Assembly: GCA_937911505.1 (NCBI GenBank)
Contig: CALEMF010000016.1
Coordinates: forward strand, 1-64,000
Reading direction: 5' to 3'
Length of the DNA stretch: 64,000 bases
DNA from: an uncultured Cytophagales bacterium
Lineage (GTDB): Bacteria; Bacteroidota; Bacteroidia; Cytophagales; Thermonemataceae
Part shown: positions 39,649-49,038 of the stretch, in pieces
Position numbering within the stretch: position 1 is the first letter of the stretch
Layout of the letters: the number at the start of each line of letters is the position of its first letter
Program-made: the position numbers and the translations under genes
The notes under the pieces: model-generated
Seen by the model: only the letters and a program-made list of their open reading frames with translations
The model's database searches: none
What the model was told of the DNA's origin: nothing

Positions 39649-40710
39649 TTAAGACATCTCTCCACAAAGTGGTATTCTTAACTGCTTGATTATATTTTCT
39701 TTATCTTCTTCTTTCGCCAGCAGAAACATCAATTTCGCCAGTGCTGCCTCTACAGTAATGTCTTTTCCACTCACCACACCGATATCGTTTAAGTAGCGAC
39801 TCGTCTCGTAGAGCCCTTGCATCACCATCCCTCCAAAACACTGCGAAACATTCAATACAATCATCCCTTGTAGAATGGCTTTCTCTACCACTTTTAAAAA
39901 CCAAGGCGCCGTAGGTGCTGTACCAGAGCCGTAGGTTTCTAGTACTACCGCTCGCATGGTAGCATCCAACAACGTTTTTTCTAGCCATTTAGGCTGTAAG
40001 CCAGGAAAAACCTTTACTACTCCTACTTCAGTGGCTAAGTTGGTATAAGGTGCTAGAGGAAGATCGACTGGAAGTGGTTTGATAAATTTATAATTGTATT
40101 GTATATCGATGCCTACCTCTGCTAAATGAGGGTAGTTTTGTGAGTTAAAAGCGTCAAAGTATTCACTTTCTACCTTTTTAGTGCGATTACCGCGCCACAA
40201 GAAATAATCAAACAGAATACACACTTCAGGTACGGCAGGATGGCCGTAATCGTTCTTGCTACTGGCTACTTCTAGGCTTGTAATCAGATTAACACGGGCA
40301 TCGTTGCGCGGTTCTCCGATAGGGAGTTGGGCGCCCGTAAAAACAATAGGTTTTCCTAAGTTTTGTAACAAAAAACTAAGCGCTGAAGCGCTGTAAGCCA
40401 TTGTATCAGTGCCATGTAAGATAACAAATCCATCGTATTGCTCATAGTTATCACGTACAATGGTGGCCAGCTCTATCCAGTGGTTAGGTTGTATATTGGC
40501 AGAATCTATGAGCGGTTCTATGGAAATGACGGTAATCTCGAGCTGTAATTTACGTAACTCAGGGATTTTTTGCTCTATAAGCTCAAAGTCAAAGGGTACA
40601 AGACCTTTTACATTATCATAGACCATACCCAGCGTACCGCCAGTATAGATCATAAGTACATTGGCCTTCGGAGGTTGAGGTGAGGCCGTATCAATAATGA
40701 TTTTTTTCAT
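39649..40710 (-). CDS. ansA: Asparaginase, type I (AnsA-like), 353 aa
   Basis: Hydrolyses L-asparagine to aspartate and ammonia. Both threonine motifs are present: YTGGTLGMV near 22-30 and HGTDTMAYSASAL near 98-110, with KPIVFTGAQLPI near 118-130. No signal peptide, so cytoplasmic. Its ATG overlaps the TatD stop by four bases. Confidence 0.9.
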   Translation of the reverse strand: MKKIIIDTASPQPPKANVLMIYTGGTLGMVYDNVKGLVPFDFELIEQKIPELRKLQLEITVISIEPLIDSANIQPNHWIELATIVRDNYEQYDGFVILHGTDTMAYSASALSFLLQNLGKPIVFTGAQLPIGEPRNDARVNLITSLEVASSKNDYGHPAVPEVCILFDYFLWRGNRTKKVESEYFDAFNSQNYPHLAEVGIDIQYNYKFIKPLPVDLPLAPYTNLATEVGVVKVFPGLQPKWLEKTLLDATMRAVVLETYGSGTAPTAPWFLKVVEKAILQGMIVLNVSQCFGGMVMQGLYETSRYLNDIGVVSGKDITVEAALAKLMFLLAKEEDKENIIKQLRIPLCGEMS

Positions 40711-41516
40711 GAGGTAAGGTTGGACGACAGTATAGCTTTACCAAACAGCTTGAGTGCGTTTTTGGTGGTCTGTTCTCTTACTTTTGCAACATCTATTTGG
40801 TATATGTCAGCTACTTTTTGCGCAATGAGCGGAATATAGCTACTCTCATTTCTCTTTCCTCTGTAAGGTGTAGGCGCTAGGTAAGGGCTGTCGGTTTCTA
40901 AAATGATATGTTCTAATGGAATATCTGTCAACGCTTGAGCAAGCCCAGCATTTTTAAAGGTGACAATCCCACCTATCCCTAGAAAGAAACCTAGTTTTGT
41001 AATTCGCTCGGCTTGTATTGCATCACCCGTAAAGCAGTGGAACACACCGTTGAGGTTTTCGTCTTTTAGGGTTTCTACCAAGTCAATCGTTAAGTCGATA
41101 GAGTCTCTGCAATGTATGATAAGTGGTAGCTGGTATTTTTTGGCCCAAGCTGCCTGTATAGTGAAAGCTTCTTTTTGCTGCGCCAGAAAGGTTTGATCCC
41201 AATATAGGTCTGTTCCCATCTCACCTAAAGCGGTAAAGGAGCGCTTGCTTAACCACTCTTCTACGATGTATAACTCTCTTTCAAAATCTTTTTTTACAGA
41301 ACAAGGATGCAGCCCCATGGTCGCCAAGCAATGTGCAGAATACTTGGCCTCTACTGCTAGCATCGCTTCTATAGTGGTATGGTCTATATTGGGCATAATA
41401 ATTTGCGTTACCTCTTCCGAAAAAGCTCTCTCCAACGTATCCGACAAGTCTTTCTGAAAAGGCTCGAGATAAATATGGGCGTGGGTATCTACAAAGGGAT
41501 AGGTATTGTCAGTCAT
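40707..41516 (-). CDS. TatD-family metal-dependent hydrolase, 269 aa
   Basis: Amidohydrolase TIM-barrel nuclease of the TatD group. DTHAHIYLEPF near 9-19 gives the first metal ligands, ALGEMGTDLYW near 95-105, IIHCRDSIDL near 132-141, and ETDSPYLAPTPYRGKRNES near 208-226 is the family end signature. Transcribed together with ansA. Confidence 0.9.
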   Translation of the reverse strand: MTDNTYPFVDTHAHIYLEPFQKDLSDTLERAFSEEVTQIIMPNIDHTTIEAMLAVEAKYSAHCLATMGLHPCSVKKDFERELYIVEEWLSKRSFTALGEMGTDLYWDQTFLAQQKEAFTIQAAWAKKYQLPLIIHCRDSIDLTIDLVETLKDENLNGVFHCFTGDAIQAERITKLGFFLGIGGIVTFKNAGLAQALTDIPLEHIILETDSPYLAPTPYRGKRNESSYIPLIAQKVADIYQIDVAKVREQTTKNALKLFGKAILSSNLTS

Positions 41517-41531
41517 AGAAGTACTGTGAAA

Positions 41532-42311
41532 TCAATCGTTATGAAAGATTAAGTGTTTTACAGATTCACCTGAATGCGCGATTTCCAGCAAAGCATTGAT
41601 CCCAATTTCTAAGTGTTGCTCAACAAACAGATGGGTTACTTTTTTATCGCTTTCAGAAGTTTTGACCCCTTCGGGAATCATCGGGTTATCAGAAACTAGT
41701 AACAAGGCTCCTCTTGGAATTTCATTGACAAAACCTACCGTAAAAATGGTGGCTGTTTCCATATCAATGGCCATTACTCTGGTAGTTCGTAGGTACTCTT
41801 TAAAGGCATCGTCGTGCTCCCATACCCTTCGATTGGTCGTATACACTGTACCTGTCCAATAGTCTCTTGAAGCTTTTTTTATCATAGAAGATACTGCACG
41901 CTGTAAGCTGAAAGAAGGTAAGGCAGGTACTTCAGCAGGGAGGTATTCGTTGCTGGCCCCTTCTCCTCTGATGGCTGCTATCGGTATAATAAGATCTCCC
42001 AACGCTGTTTTCTTTTTTAGCCCTCCACATTTTCCTAAAAATAATACCGCCTTAGGGTTGACAGCCGAGAGTAAGTCCATGACGGTTGCCGCCATAGCAC
42101 TCCCCATACCAAAACTGATGATCGTGACCTCATCAGAAGAGGCGCAGGGCATTGGTTTGTCTCGTCCTTCTACAGGCACACCAAACTTTTCTGCAAATAA
42201 TTCAACATAGTTGATAAAATTGGTCAATAAGATATACTTTTTAAATGCTTGGAGTGGTAGTCCCGTGTAGCGAGGGAGCCAATCTTCGACAATATCGGCT
42301 TTTGTTTTCAT
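41532..42311 (-). CDS. amn: AMP nucleosidase, 259 aa
   Basis: Splits AMP to adenine and ribose 5-phosphate, a nucleoside phosphorylase-type fold. SFGMGSAMAATVMDLLSAVN near 66-85, FLGKCGGLKKKTALGDLI near 91-108, and AIDMETATIFTVGF near 178-191 (catalytic Glu in DME) identify the short Bacteroidota form, which lacks the N-terminal regulatory domain of the E. coli enzyme. Confidence 0.87.
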   Translation of the reverse strand: MKTKADIVEDWLPRYTGLPLQAFKKYILLTNFINYVELFAEKFGVPVEGRDKPMPCASSDEVTIISFGMGSAMAATVMDLLSAVNPKAVLFLGKCGGLKKKTALGDLIIPIAAIRGEGASNEYLPAEVPALPSFSLQRAVSSMIKKASRDYWTGTVYTTNRRVWEHDDAFKEYLRTTRVMAIDMETATIFTVGFVNEIPRGALLLVSDNPMIPEGVKTSESDKKVTHLFVEQHLEIGINALLEIAHSGESVKHLIFHND

Positions 42312-42565
42312 GTTATTATCTGTTTTGTCTTATCAAAGATAAAAATTTATTATCTTTATAGATGTTAGAAGTAAGAAATGGCTTTTTGAAAAGTAACTGT
42401 ATATTCAAAGCTAAAAAACTTTTATAAATTCTCAACCTATATTATTACGAGTCGTATGTATCAGTACTACTTAATTTTAGGTGAAACTAGTCTTAACTTA
42501 TTTGATTGTATACTTTTTCAGCATCGCTTACTTATACGTTTAATTGAACATGCTGCTTAATCTAT

Positions 42566-43129
42566 ATGACTTCTGAAAACAATACGCTGGCGTCTTCGCG
42601 AAATGCAGATCGTGCGCAGTCTATTCTGCATTACTCTGGTACTTTTAGTGAGCTACTCATGTTACAAATGAGTCGCTATCTCAAAACCTATTTTGCTTCA
42701 CAATCTACCCTCAGTAGTAATGCCTTTTCTATTTTTGTAGAGCTAGCGCAGAATATCGCTTCACACTCTTACCAAAAGGATGCTTACACACAGAGAGGAA
42801 TCGGTACGTTAGAAATTTCACAAATTGAAGAAAAGATTCTCTTTTCTGCTACCAATCTCGCTACCCATACTGCTTACAATACACTGGAAAAGTATTTCCA
42901 AAAGATCAATACCCACTCTAAAGAAGACTTGAAAGCCTTGAAGCAGAAAATTCGTAGTACACCTCGTAATTTACAGAAAAAAGGAGGACAAACAGGGCTT
43001 ATACAAATTGCGCTGAAAGCTGAAAGTATCATTACCTTGGAGAAAATAGACGTAGATGCAAACCTCTGCTTGGCTACTATTAGCACCTACTTACATACTA
43101 TTCCTTCTCAGGGGGCAACCATTTACTAA
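42566..43129 (+). CDS. SiaB-family protein kinase (DUF6272), 187 aa
   Basis: HATPase-like fold recognised from FSGTF-like opening (LHYSGTFSELLMLQMSRYLK), IFVELAQNIASHSYQKD near 56-72 (N-box-like, as in SiaB) and GGQTGLIQIALKAES near 140-155. SiaB-type kinases act on an anti-sigma-factor-antagonist-like partner in biofilm signalling, with a SpoIIE-type phosphatase. No such partner is near, so it is an orphan copy here. Confidence 0.65.
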   Translation: MTSENNTLASSRNADRAQSILHYSGTFSELLMLQMSRYLKTYFASQSTLSSNAFSIFVELAQNIASHSYQKDAYTQRGIGTLEISQIEEKILFSATNLATHTAYNTLEKYFQKINTHSKEDLKALKQKIRSTPRNLQKKGGQTGLIQIALKAESIITLEKIDVDANLCLATISTYLHTIPSQGATIY

Positions 43130-43330
43130 AAAACCTGCTCTCATAAAGGACAATTAGGCACTTCTGCCTCTTATCAAGCATTGAGCAAGATGAACCTACT
43201 ACCCCTCCGAAAGCTTCTTCATTCATTGCGCAAACAATTTATTACAACTGTTCATTGCTAAAAAAGTATTTCTTTATATTTTCGCCTTCTAGGTAAAAGC
43301 CTACCTACGGGTAGAATATTTAGTGTAAAA

Positions 43331-44716
43331 ATGAAAAGTTACATAGATTTAATTAAACAGACCTTCGAGTTTCCTACTACTGAGTTTAAAGTGATTAATA
43401 ATGAACTACACTTCAACGAGGTGAAACTCATGGATATTATCCAAACGTATGGAACACCTTTAAAGATCACCTATCTTCCTAAGATCAGTCAGCATATCCA
43501 ATCGTGTAAACGACTATTTGCTCAAGCGATCAAAAAGTATGGCTATAAAGGCTCCTACACCTATTGCTACTGTACGAAATCGTCGCATTTTAGCTTTATT
43601 ATGGAAGAGGTGCTCAAAAACCAAGTGCACATAGAAACCTCTTCTGCTTTTGATCTACCCATTGTAAGAGCGCTGCACCAAAAAGGACAATTCAACAAAC
43701 AACATTATATTATTTGTAATGGCTTTAAGCGCCCTCTTTATACACAATACATTCGAGAGCTCTTAGAAGAAGGTTTTCGGGTAGTCCCTATCTTGGATAA
43801 CCTCAATGATTTCTATGCCTACGATGAAGTACAATGTGATACTATACAGCTAGGGATTCGTATTGCTGCCGACGAAGAGCCTAACTTTGAGTTTTACACC
43901 TCTCGCTTGGGAGTACGTTACGGCGATATCATCTCACTTTACCAAGATAAAATAAAGCCTAGTAAGAAGTATCAGTTAAAGATGCTTCATTTCTTTATTA
44001 ATACGGGTATTAAGGACAGCGCTTACTATTGGAGCGAACTGAGCAGGTTCGTCTATAAATATTGTGAGTTGAAGAAAGTATGCCCAGAATTAGATACAAT
44101 TGACATTGGGGGCGGCTTTCCGATTAAAACCTCACTACAATTCGATTACGACTACGAATATATGATAGAGCAAATCATAGAAAACATTCAGTGGATTTGC
44201 TCTAAAAATAATGTACCTGTCCCTGATATCTTTACAGAATTTGGGAGCTATTCTGTAGGTGAGAGCGGTGCTATTATCTACTCTGTCATTGACCAGAAAC
44301 TTCAAAACGATAAAGAGTTATGGTATATGATTGATGGTTCTTTTATCACCCATCTACCAGATGCTTGGGGGCTCAACCAAAAGTATATTATGTTGGCGAT
44401 CAACCAATGGGAAAACCCCTACCATAAAGTCAACTTGGGAGGGCTCACCTGTGATAGCCTTGATTATTACAATTCTGAGGCGCATACTTCGGAGGTTTTT
44501 TTACCGGTTATCGACGCGCATCGTCCACAGTACATTGGTTTTTTCCATACGGGTGCCTACCAAGAGTCTTTGGGTGGCTACGGGGGTATTCAGCACTGCC
44601 TAGTACCTGCACCAAAACACATCGTCATTGATAAAGATGAGCAAGGAAAAATCACCTCTCGGCTATTCGCCCCCGAGCAGTCTAGTGAATCTATGCTGAA
44701 AATATTAGGATATTAA
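43331..44716 (+). CDS. PLP-dependent arginine (ornithine/DAP-type) decarboxylase, 461 aa
   Basis: Fold-type III decarboxylase that would make agmatine from arginine. PLP-lysine region YCYCTKSSHFSF near 77-88, HIETSSAFDLPI near 97-108, LGIRIAADEEP near 176-187, IDIGGGFP near 258-265 and TEFGSYSVGESG near 299-310. The family in Cytophagales is usually annotated as arginine decarboxylase; DAP or ornithine use cannot be excluded from sequence. It precedes two arginine-modifying hydrolase genes on the other strand. Confidence 0.8.
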   Translation: MKSYIDLIKQTFEFPTTEFKVINNELHFNEVKLMDIIQTYGTPLKITYLPKISQHIQSCKRLFAQAIKKYGYKGSYTYCYCTKSSHFSFIMEEVLKNQVHIETSSAFDLPIVRALHQKGQFNKQHYIICNGFKRPLYTQYIRELLEEGFRVVPILDNLNDFYAYDEVQCDTIQLGIRIAADEEPNFEFYTSRLGVRYGDIISLYQDKIKPSKKYQLKMLHFFINTGIKDSAYYWSELSRFVYKYCELKKVCPELDTIDIGGGFPIKTSLQFDYDYEYMIEQIIENIQWICSKNNVPVPDIFTEFGSYSVGESGAIIYSVIDQKLQNDKELWYMIDGSFITHLPDAWGLNQKYIMLAINQWENPYHKVNLGGLTCDSLDYYNSEAHTSEVFLPVIDAHRPQYIGFFHTGAYQESLGGYGGIQHCLVPAPKHIVIDKDEQGKITSRLFAPEQSSESMLKILGY

Positions 44717-44786
44717 GCACCTTAGGATTGATTTTTGATAAATAAAACTTTATATTTCTGAATAAACTATAAATCTGTGTTAGTGT

Positions 44787-44921
44787 ATGAAAAATAGAAA
44801 CTTGCGTCTGTTCTTAGTAGGTGTGTTTTTAGTAGGTTTGGCTTCTTCTTGTGCCAAAAATTATACTTGCCCTACTTACGTAAAAGATACTAAGGTAGAG
44901 AAGAAGGAAGTAAAGGGATAA
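44787..44921 (+). CDS. Small lipoprotein, 44 aa
   Basis: Found by direct translation. A Lys/Arg N-terminus, hydrophobic run (LRLFLVGVFLVGLASSC) and lipobox ending at Cys22, then a short polar tail with a second cysteine (NYTCPTYVKD) and ending KEVKG. It lies 70 bases after the decarboxylase and before a terminator. Function unknown. Confidence 0.6.
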   Translation: MKNRNLRLFLVGVFLVGLASSCAKNYTCPTYVKDTKVEKKEVKG

Positions 44922-44946
44922 GTTACTTCTGTAAAAACATTGAATA

Positions 44947-44976
44947 AGCCAGCGAATCCTCACTGGCTATTTTTTT
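44947..44976 (+). terminator. Rho-independent terminator
   Basis: AGCCAG (44947-44952) and CTGGCT (44963-44968) form the stem, followed by A and seven T. It ends the decarboxylase/lipoprotein unit before the convergent CtlX-type gene. Confidence 0.75.
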
Positions 44977-44982
44977 GCCTTT

Positions 44983-45921
44983 TTATTTTTTAGGTAAAAA
45001 AACCTCTGCCATCATGCACCGGGCGCTGCCCCCACCAAGTGTTTCTATAGTGGTTAATGCACTATGCAGAATATGGGTATGTTGTTCAATAGCCGCCAAT
45101 TGCCCTTTAGTAAGACTATTGTAGGCCGACGACGACATCACTAGATAAGTGTACTGTGCACCTTGTACTTGTAGTATGTTCCCTGCAAATTGGTCTACTT
45201 GTGCTTCTGTGATAGGAATGAGTATTTTTCCGCTTTCTGTCAGTTGCTGTTTTACTTGCATTCGCTCTATGGGATTGTCAATACAATCTAGACAAACGAG
45301 TGCAAAATCGACGCCTATTCCCATCATCACGTTGGTATGGTAAATGGGTAGTCGATGCCCTTCTACTGTTTGGTAAGCTGTAAAGGCAATCGCCTCATAG
45401 TTAAAGTCCTTACAGAATTTTTGTAGAAGCGCTTTATCAGCACGTGGTGATAAGGCACAATAGGCTTTACGATTTTCTCTATCTAGTACAAGGCTACCTG
45501 TCCCTTCTAAAAACTTTTCCTCTTGTTCCAACGCTGTATAGTCAACCGTCTGCTCAATTAAGAATCCAGCTTTTTTAATTTCTTCCAATATTTCAGGGCG
45601 GCGCTCTTTTCTTCTGTTTTCAGCAAACATAGGGTACAATGCTACTGTACCTGCTTCGTGAAAAGACACCCAATTGTTAGGAAAAAGCGCATCGGGTGTA
45701 TCTTGCGTAGGATCATCCTCTACTACGATTACCCGAACCCCTACGGCCTTTAACTGTGCTACAAATGTATCAAACTCCTGTTGTGCTTGTTGGTTGGCGT
45801 CTTCTTTGGTGACTTCACCAGCCGTTTGATAATAATTATTGACGACCGTTTGCTCATTCATTCTGAAAGTTGCTGGTCGTACCATCAGTAACGTATCCGT
45901 AATTTGCTTCATCATACTCAT
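44983..45921 (-). CDS. ctlX: Arginine deiminase-related protein, CtlX type, 312 aa
   Basis: Guanidino-group modifying enzyme fold. Characteristic segments: DTPDALFPNNWVSFH near 59-73, FLEGTGSLVLD near 120-130, IYHTNVMMGIG near 196-206 and GGGSARCMMAEVF near 298-310, where Cys303 is the likely nucleophile. The group includes citrulline-utilisation hydrolase CtlX. It lies four bases from an amidinotransferase-like gene, forming an arginine/citrulline module. Confidence 0.8.
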   Translation of the reverse strand: MSMMKQITDTLLMVRPATFRMNEQTVVNNYYQTAGEVTKEDANQQAQQEFDTFVAQLKAVGVRVIVVEDDPTQDTPDALFPNNWVSFHEAGTVALYPMFAENRRKERRPEILEEIKKAGFLIEQTVDYTALEQEEKFLEGTGSLVLDRENRKAYCALSPRADKALLQKFCKDFNYEAIAFTAYQTVEGHRLPIYHTNVMMGIGVDFALVCLDCIDNPIERMQVKQQLTESGKILIPITEAQVDQFAGNILQVQGAQYTYLVMSSSAYNSLTKGQLAAIEQHTHILHSALTTIETLGGGSARCMMAEVFLPKK

Positions 45922-45925
45922 CTGG

Positions 45926-46858
45926 TTAGTCTCTTATTAAGGGAAGTGTGGAGCAACGTAGTAAGCCTTCTTGCTTCGCAATTTCTTTATAAGGTACTTC
46001 CTCTACCGTAATTTTTTGTTTCCTTAACCAAGCATTTAGTCTATGGAAGTTCCTTTCGGAGATCACCACATCTTCTGCAATAGAGAAAATATTGGAATTC
46101 ATCCGATACATCTCCTCTTTTGTGATATGAAAGAGATTTTCAGCCCCAAAAAGGTCTAGTAGGTATTCGTAATCTGTGGCACTTCTAAAGCTCTCCTTGT
46201 GAATGATCGCCTTTCCTACACCTACTGGCTGAAAACAGCAGTCTAGGTGTAAAGCGTTGTTCCGCGCGTCTTTCATCGACTTATTCAAGTCCAGTTCCTT
46301 TACAATTTTATTTGGAAACAACGACTGTATATAGGCAACGCCTTTCATATTAGTTCTTGCTACAATGCAGTCGCTGTAGTCTACTCCCTTGTAAGTACCT
46401 ACAAAAATATGTTGGTCGTATAGAATAATATCGCCTCCCTCAAAGTGAATGTCATCTGAGGGCGCTTTGTATACATTTTCTTTGGGTATTAAATCTATGA
46501 CGTGCTCGATGGCTTTAATTTCCTGCTCCCGGTCGGGTAAGATATTGGCTTTGATAAACTTATCTTCTATGACAGTAGCAATATCACGTGCAAAAATTTG
46601 ATTACAGTCTTGTATCATCTCAGGGCGATAGACTTCTACGCCATATTTATGAAGTACCTCTAAGACGGCCTTTAGTTCCGTTACCATATCAGCTTCTACT
46701 GGGTAAGTACCTGCTCTAATATGTTCTAAAGACTTGGGATCGTAGGCTTCTTCTACAGAAGGGACGGGACCACTCTCACGGGCGATTCCCAATACTACCG
46801 CTCTCAAACGAGCTGTTTCATTCTGAATATTGAGTTTTAAAGTACGGGCTACTGTCAT
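45926..46858 (-). CDS. Amidinotransferase/dimethylargininase-family enzyme, 310 aa
   Basis: Pentein-fold enzyme. FARDIATVIEDKF near 95-107, HFEGGDIILYDQH near 147-159, HLDCCFQPVG near 214-223 and LLRCSTLPL near the end give the Asp, His and Cys of the active site. ATG 46858 is preferred to one 14 codons upstream, which only adds a basic stretch. Could be an arginine deiminase, amidinotransferase or dimethylargininase. Coupled to ctlX by a four-base gap. Confidence 0.78.
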   Translation of the reverse strand: MTVARTLKLNIQNETARLRAVVLGIARESGPVPSVEEAYDPKSLEHIRAGTYPVEADMVTELKAVLEVLHKYGVEVYRPEMIQDCNQIFARDIATVIEDKFIKANILPDREQEIKAIEHVIDLIPKENVYKAPSDDIHFEGGDIILYDQHIFVGTYKGVDYSDCIVARTNMKGVAYIQSLFPNKIVKELDLNKSMKDARNNALHLDCCFQPVGVGKAIIHKESFRSATDYEYLLDLFGAENLFHITKEEMYRMNSNIFSIAEDVVISERNFHRLNAWLRKQKITVEEVPYKEIAKQEGLLRCSTLPLIRD

Positions 46859-47046
46859 AAAGTATGCGGTAAATCTACTGTTCTTTACCCTTGCTATCAT
46901 TCAGCTTACCAAGAGGATACTTAAAGCATCACAGCAGTGTTTTCTGGTTTACAAAGGTAAGAAAAAACGTACAGAAAAGCAGTTTTATAGGACTTATCGA
47001 ATATGAGATATACTTTTAGCAAGATATTGTATTGACTATCAGTGGC

Positions 47047-47577
47047 TTAATTTGGTGCTTGTTGCTGTAACAAGCGCTGGCTAAAAGCATAGAGACTTTC
47101 TACCACCCAGTTAGCGGCTGTTGACTGTACGTTTGAGGTAACTAACGCCGTTTGTACCTGCATCTGATGACCCGCTTGTATGTCTCGCTCGCTGTCGCCT
47201 ACTAACCAAGAATGCTTAGTATTAATATTAAATTTGGCTATTGCTTTCTCTATCATTAAAGTATTAGGCTTGCGAGATAATGACTGGGTAAAGGCATCAT
47301 GATAGGGTGAATAATAAAGCGCATCGAGCAAGTTGCCGCATTGTGCTTGTAAGTAAGCGTGGCAAGCTTTTACAGCATTACGTGTGTAAAGTTTTTTATT
47401 GATTCCTCCTTGATTAGTTACTACGATAAGGCAATAACCAGCCGCTTTAAGTTCTCTTAGGGCTTTTGGTACACCAGTTGGAATCACAAAATCTTCTATA
47501 CGAAAGGTATATGTACCTCTTTCAACATTCAGTACACCATCTCTATCCAAAAAGATGGCTTTATTTTTTGCTATCAA
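47047..47577 (-). CDS. HAD-superfamily IIIA phosphatase (GmhB/HisB-N type), 176 aa
   Basis: Motif I AIFLDRDGVLN with Asp11 and Asp13, motif II VVTNQGGINK near 52-61, motif III lysine in FNINTKHSWLVGDSERDI with motif IV DSERD near 130. The GmhB-like length and the DRDGV form fit D-glycero-D-manno-heptose-1,7-bisphosphate 7-phosphatase or histidinol phosphatase. No heptose or his genes are adjacent, so the substrate is open. Confidence 0.75.
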   Translation of the reverse strand: MIAKNKAIFLDRDGVLNVERGTYTFRIEDFVIPTGVPKALRELKAAGYCLIVVTNQGGINKKLYTRNAVKACHAYLQAQCGNLLDALYYSPYHDAFTQSLSRKPNTLMIEKAIAKFNINTKHSWLVGDSERDIQAGHQMQVQTALVTSNVQSTAANWVVESLYAFSQRLLQQQAPN

Positions 47578-47791
47578 TATTAATTAAAATATGTGTGTTT
47601 AACTTACATCATAAAAATGATAGTTCAGTCTATAAAAACGTACTTAATAGCTATTTTTGGCAATTTTTATCACAAATTATACACAAAAACTTACTTATTA
47701 CTATCGCCTTCTCTCTTAGGTTTGTAACTGTTCTGGCGTGTTTCCGTAAATCTATTCTTGACAAGCCTTCGTGCACTATTCATTAACCTCC

Positions 47792-48496
47792 ATGAAAAAT
47801 TTTCTCTATATTTTTTTGTCGTTATGTCTACTCAGTGGTTGTGTTTCTTCTTCTAAGATGCTAAACACCCAAACACAAGTAGACCAATACGAACAAGCCT
47901 ACACGAAGCTACAAAAAGACTCTTCACGCTTGGCGCATCAAGTAGAAGGCCTTCTCAACGCGCTTGGTTATGACGCAGCAGATGCTGCTTCTATGTCTGC
48001 TGACGATATTCAACTTGCCACACTACTTAGCCAAGAACAACAGGCACTGGATGCTTTACAAGCTGACTTGACGATGGTCTTAGAAACCGTCAATCCTGAA
48101 CAGGTACAAGTATACAGAAAAAGCGGCGCGATTCATATTGCAGTAGACAATCAATTTTTGATGGATCATACTACCCTTAGTTGGGAGGGAGAGAACTTAC
48201 TTATACTACTCAACGAATTTATTAGAAGTGAGTATGATCTTGAAGTAAGTATTACAGGTGGTACAACGCTGCCGAGCTTCCAAGTATTACAAAACTGGAA
48301 AGAACGTGCCATTGCCGTCAATGCAGTTGCTTCGGCACTTGTACATAACGAACTTTTACAAAACGCTTCCTTTCAAACGGTGGTTTCTGCTCACTACCCA
48401 GAAGATCACCTAGAGATTGTTCTAACATACGATCGTAGTCATATCTTAACTTTTATAGAAGATAATCAAACGCAGACGATCATCGGCACCCATTAG
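47792..48496 (+). CDS. Lipoprotein with degenerate OmpA-like C-terminal domain, 234 aa
   Basis: ATG 47792 begins a lipoprotein signal (FLYIFLSLCLLSGC); an ATG seven codons upstream adds only a polar stretch. Coiled coil follows to about 105. The C-terminal 110 residues follow the OmpA/MotB pattern (strand, LLILLNEFIRSEYDLEVSIT, then WKERAIAVNAVASAL), but the usual 'N-x-x-L-S-x-x-R-A' is changed. May bind peptidoglycan weakly or not at all. The Rhs remnant follows directly, in frame after the stop. Confidence 0.65.
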   Translation: MKNFLYIFLSLCLLSGCVSSSKMLNTQTQVDQYEQAYTKLQKDSSRLAHQVEGLLNALGYDAADAASMSADDIQLATLLSQEQQALDALQADLTMVLETVNPEQVQVYRKSGAIHIAVDNQFLMDHTTLSWEGENLLILLNEFIRSEYDLEVSITGGTTLPSFQVLQNWKERAIAVNAVASALVHNELLQNASFQTVVSAHYPEDHLEIVLTYDRSHILTFIEDNQTQTIIGTH

Positions 48497-48995
48497 TTTA
48501 TTACAGACTATCTAGGTACTCCCGTGGAAATGTACAACTCTAAGGGCGAAAAAACCCCAGGAAGTTGAATATGATCCTTATGGAAAGATCAGAAAACAGG
48601 TCAAAGGGAGGGCGGAGGATTGTACTTTTATAGTTATGTTCTTAATACAAATAGTACTTTAGATATCTTAGGTCTATCATATATATATATATTGGGCAAT
48701 TCTTCTGGTTCTGCCAATGCTAGACCAAGAGTTATAGGAGAAAACGGAAGACCTAAAGGAGATATAACTGTCACAAACGGAAAATGTATCCACGCAATCA
48801 GTAGATTCTGACAATGGAATCTGGCCTCAAGGAAAATCTGCAACAACTGATTTAAATTCAGGCTTAACTGGACAAGTACATAAAATTGATAATATGGATT
48901 TATCAGATGGAATTGCAATTGTTGCAGACGATTCTGATGTTGGAGGCTCTCATAGACCTGGACATCATACAAATCGAGACCTCTCACGTAGGTAA
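48497..48995 (+). pseudogene. Decayed Rhs protein C-terminus with toxin-tip remnant
   Basis: Rhs pieces follow one another in different frames: DYLGTPVEMYNSKGEK (48506-48553), VEYDPYGKIRKQVKG (about 48564-48608), GLYFYSYVLNTNSTLDILGL (48617-48676; the usual DPLGL end of an Rhs core), then the variable tip, NGIWPQGKSATTDLNSGL and a final DVGGSHRPGHHTNRDLSRR (48789-48995) in another frame. At least two frameshifts and a deletion of core sequence are needed to explain it. The intact gene next to it is the likely immunity gene. Confidence 0.75.
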
Positions 48996-49038
48996 AGTAG
49001 ATAAGAAAAAGGGATTTGTTCCTAAATGTTAATAGCTA

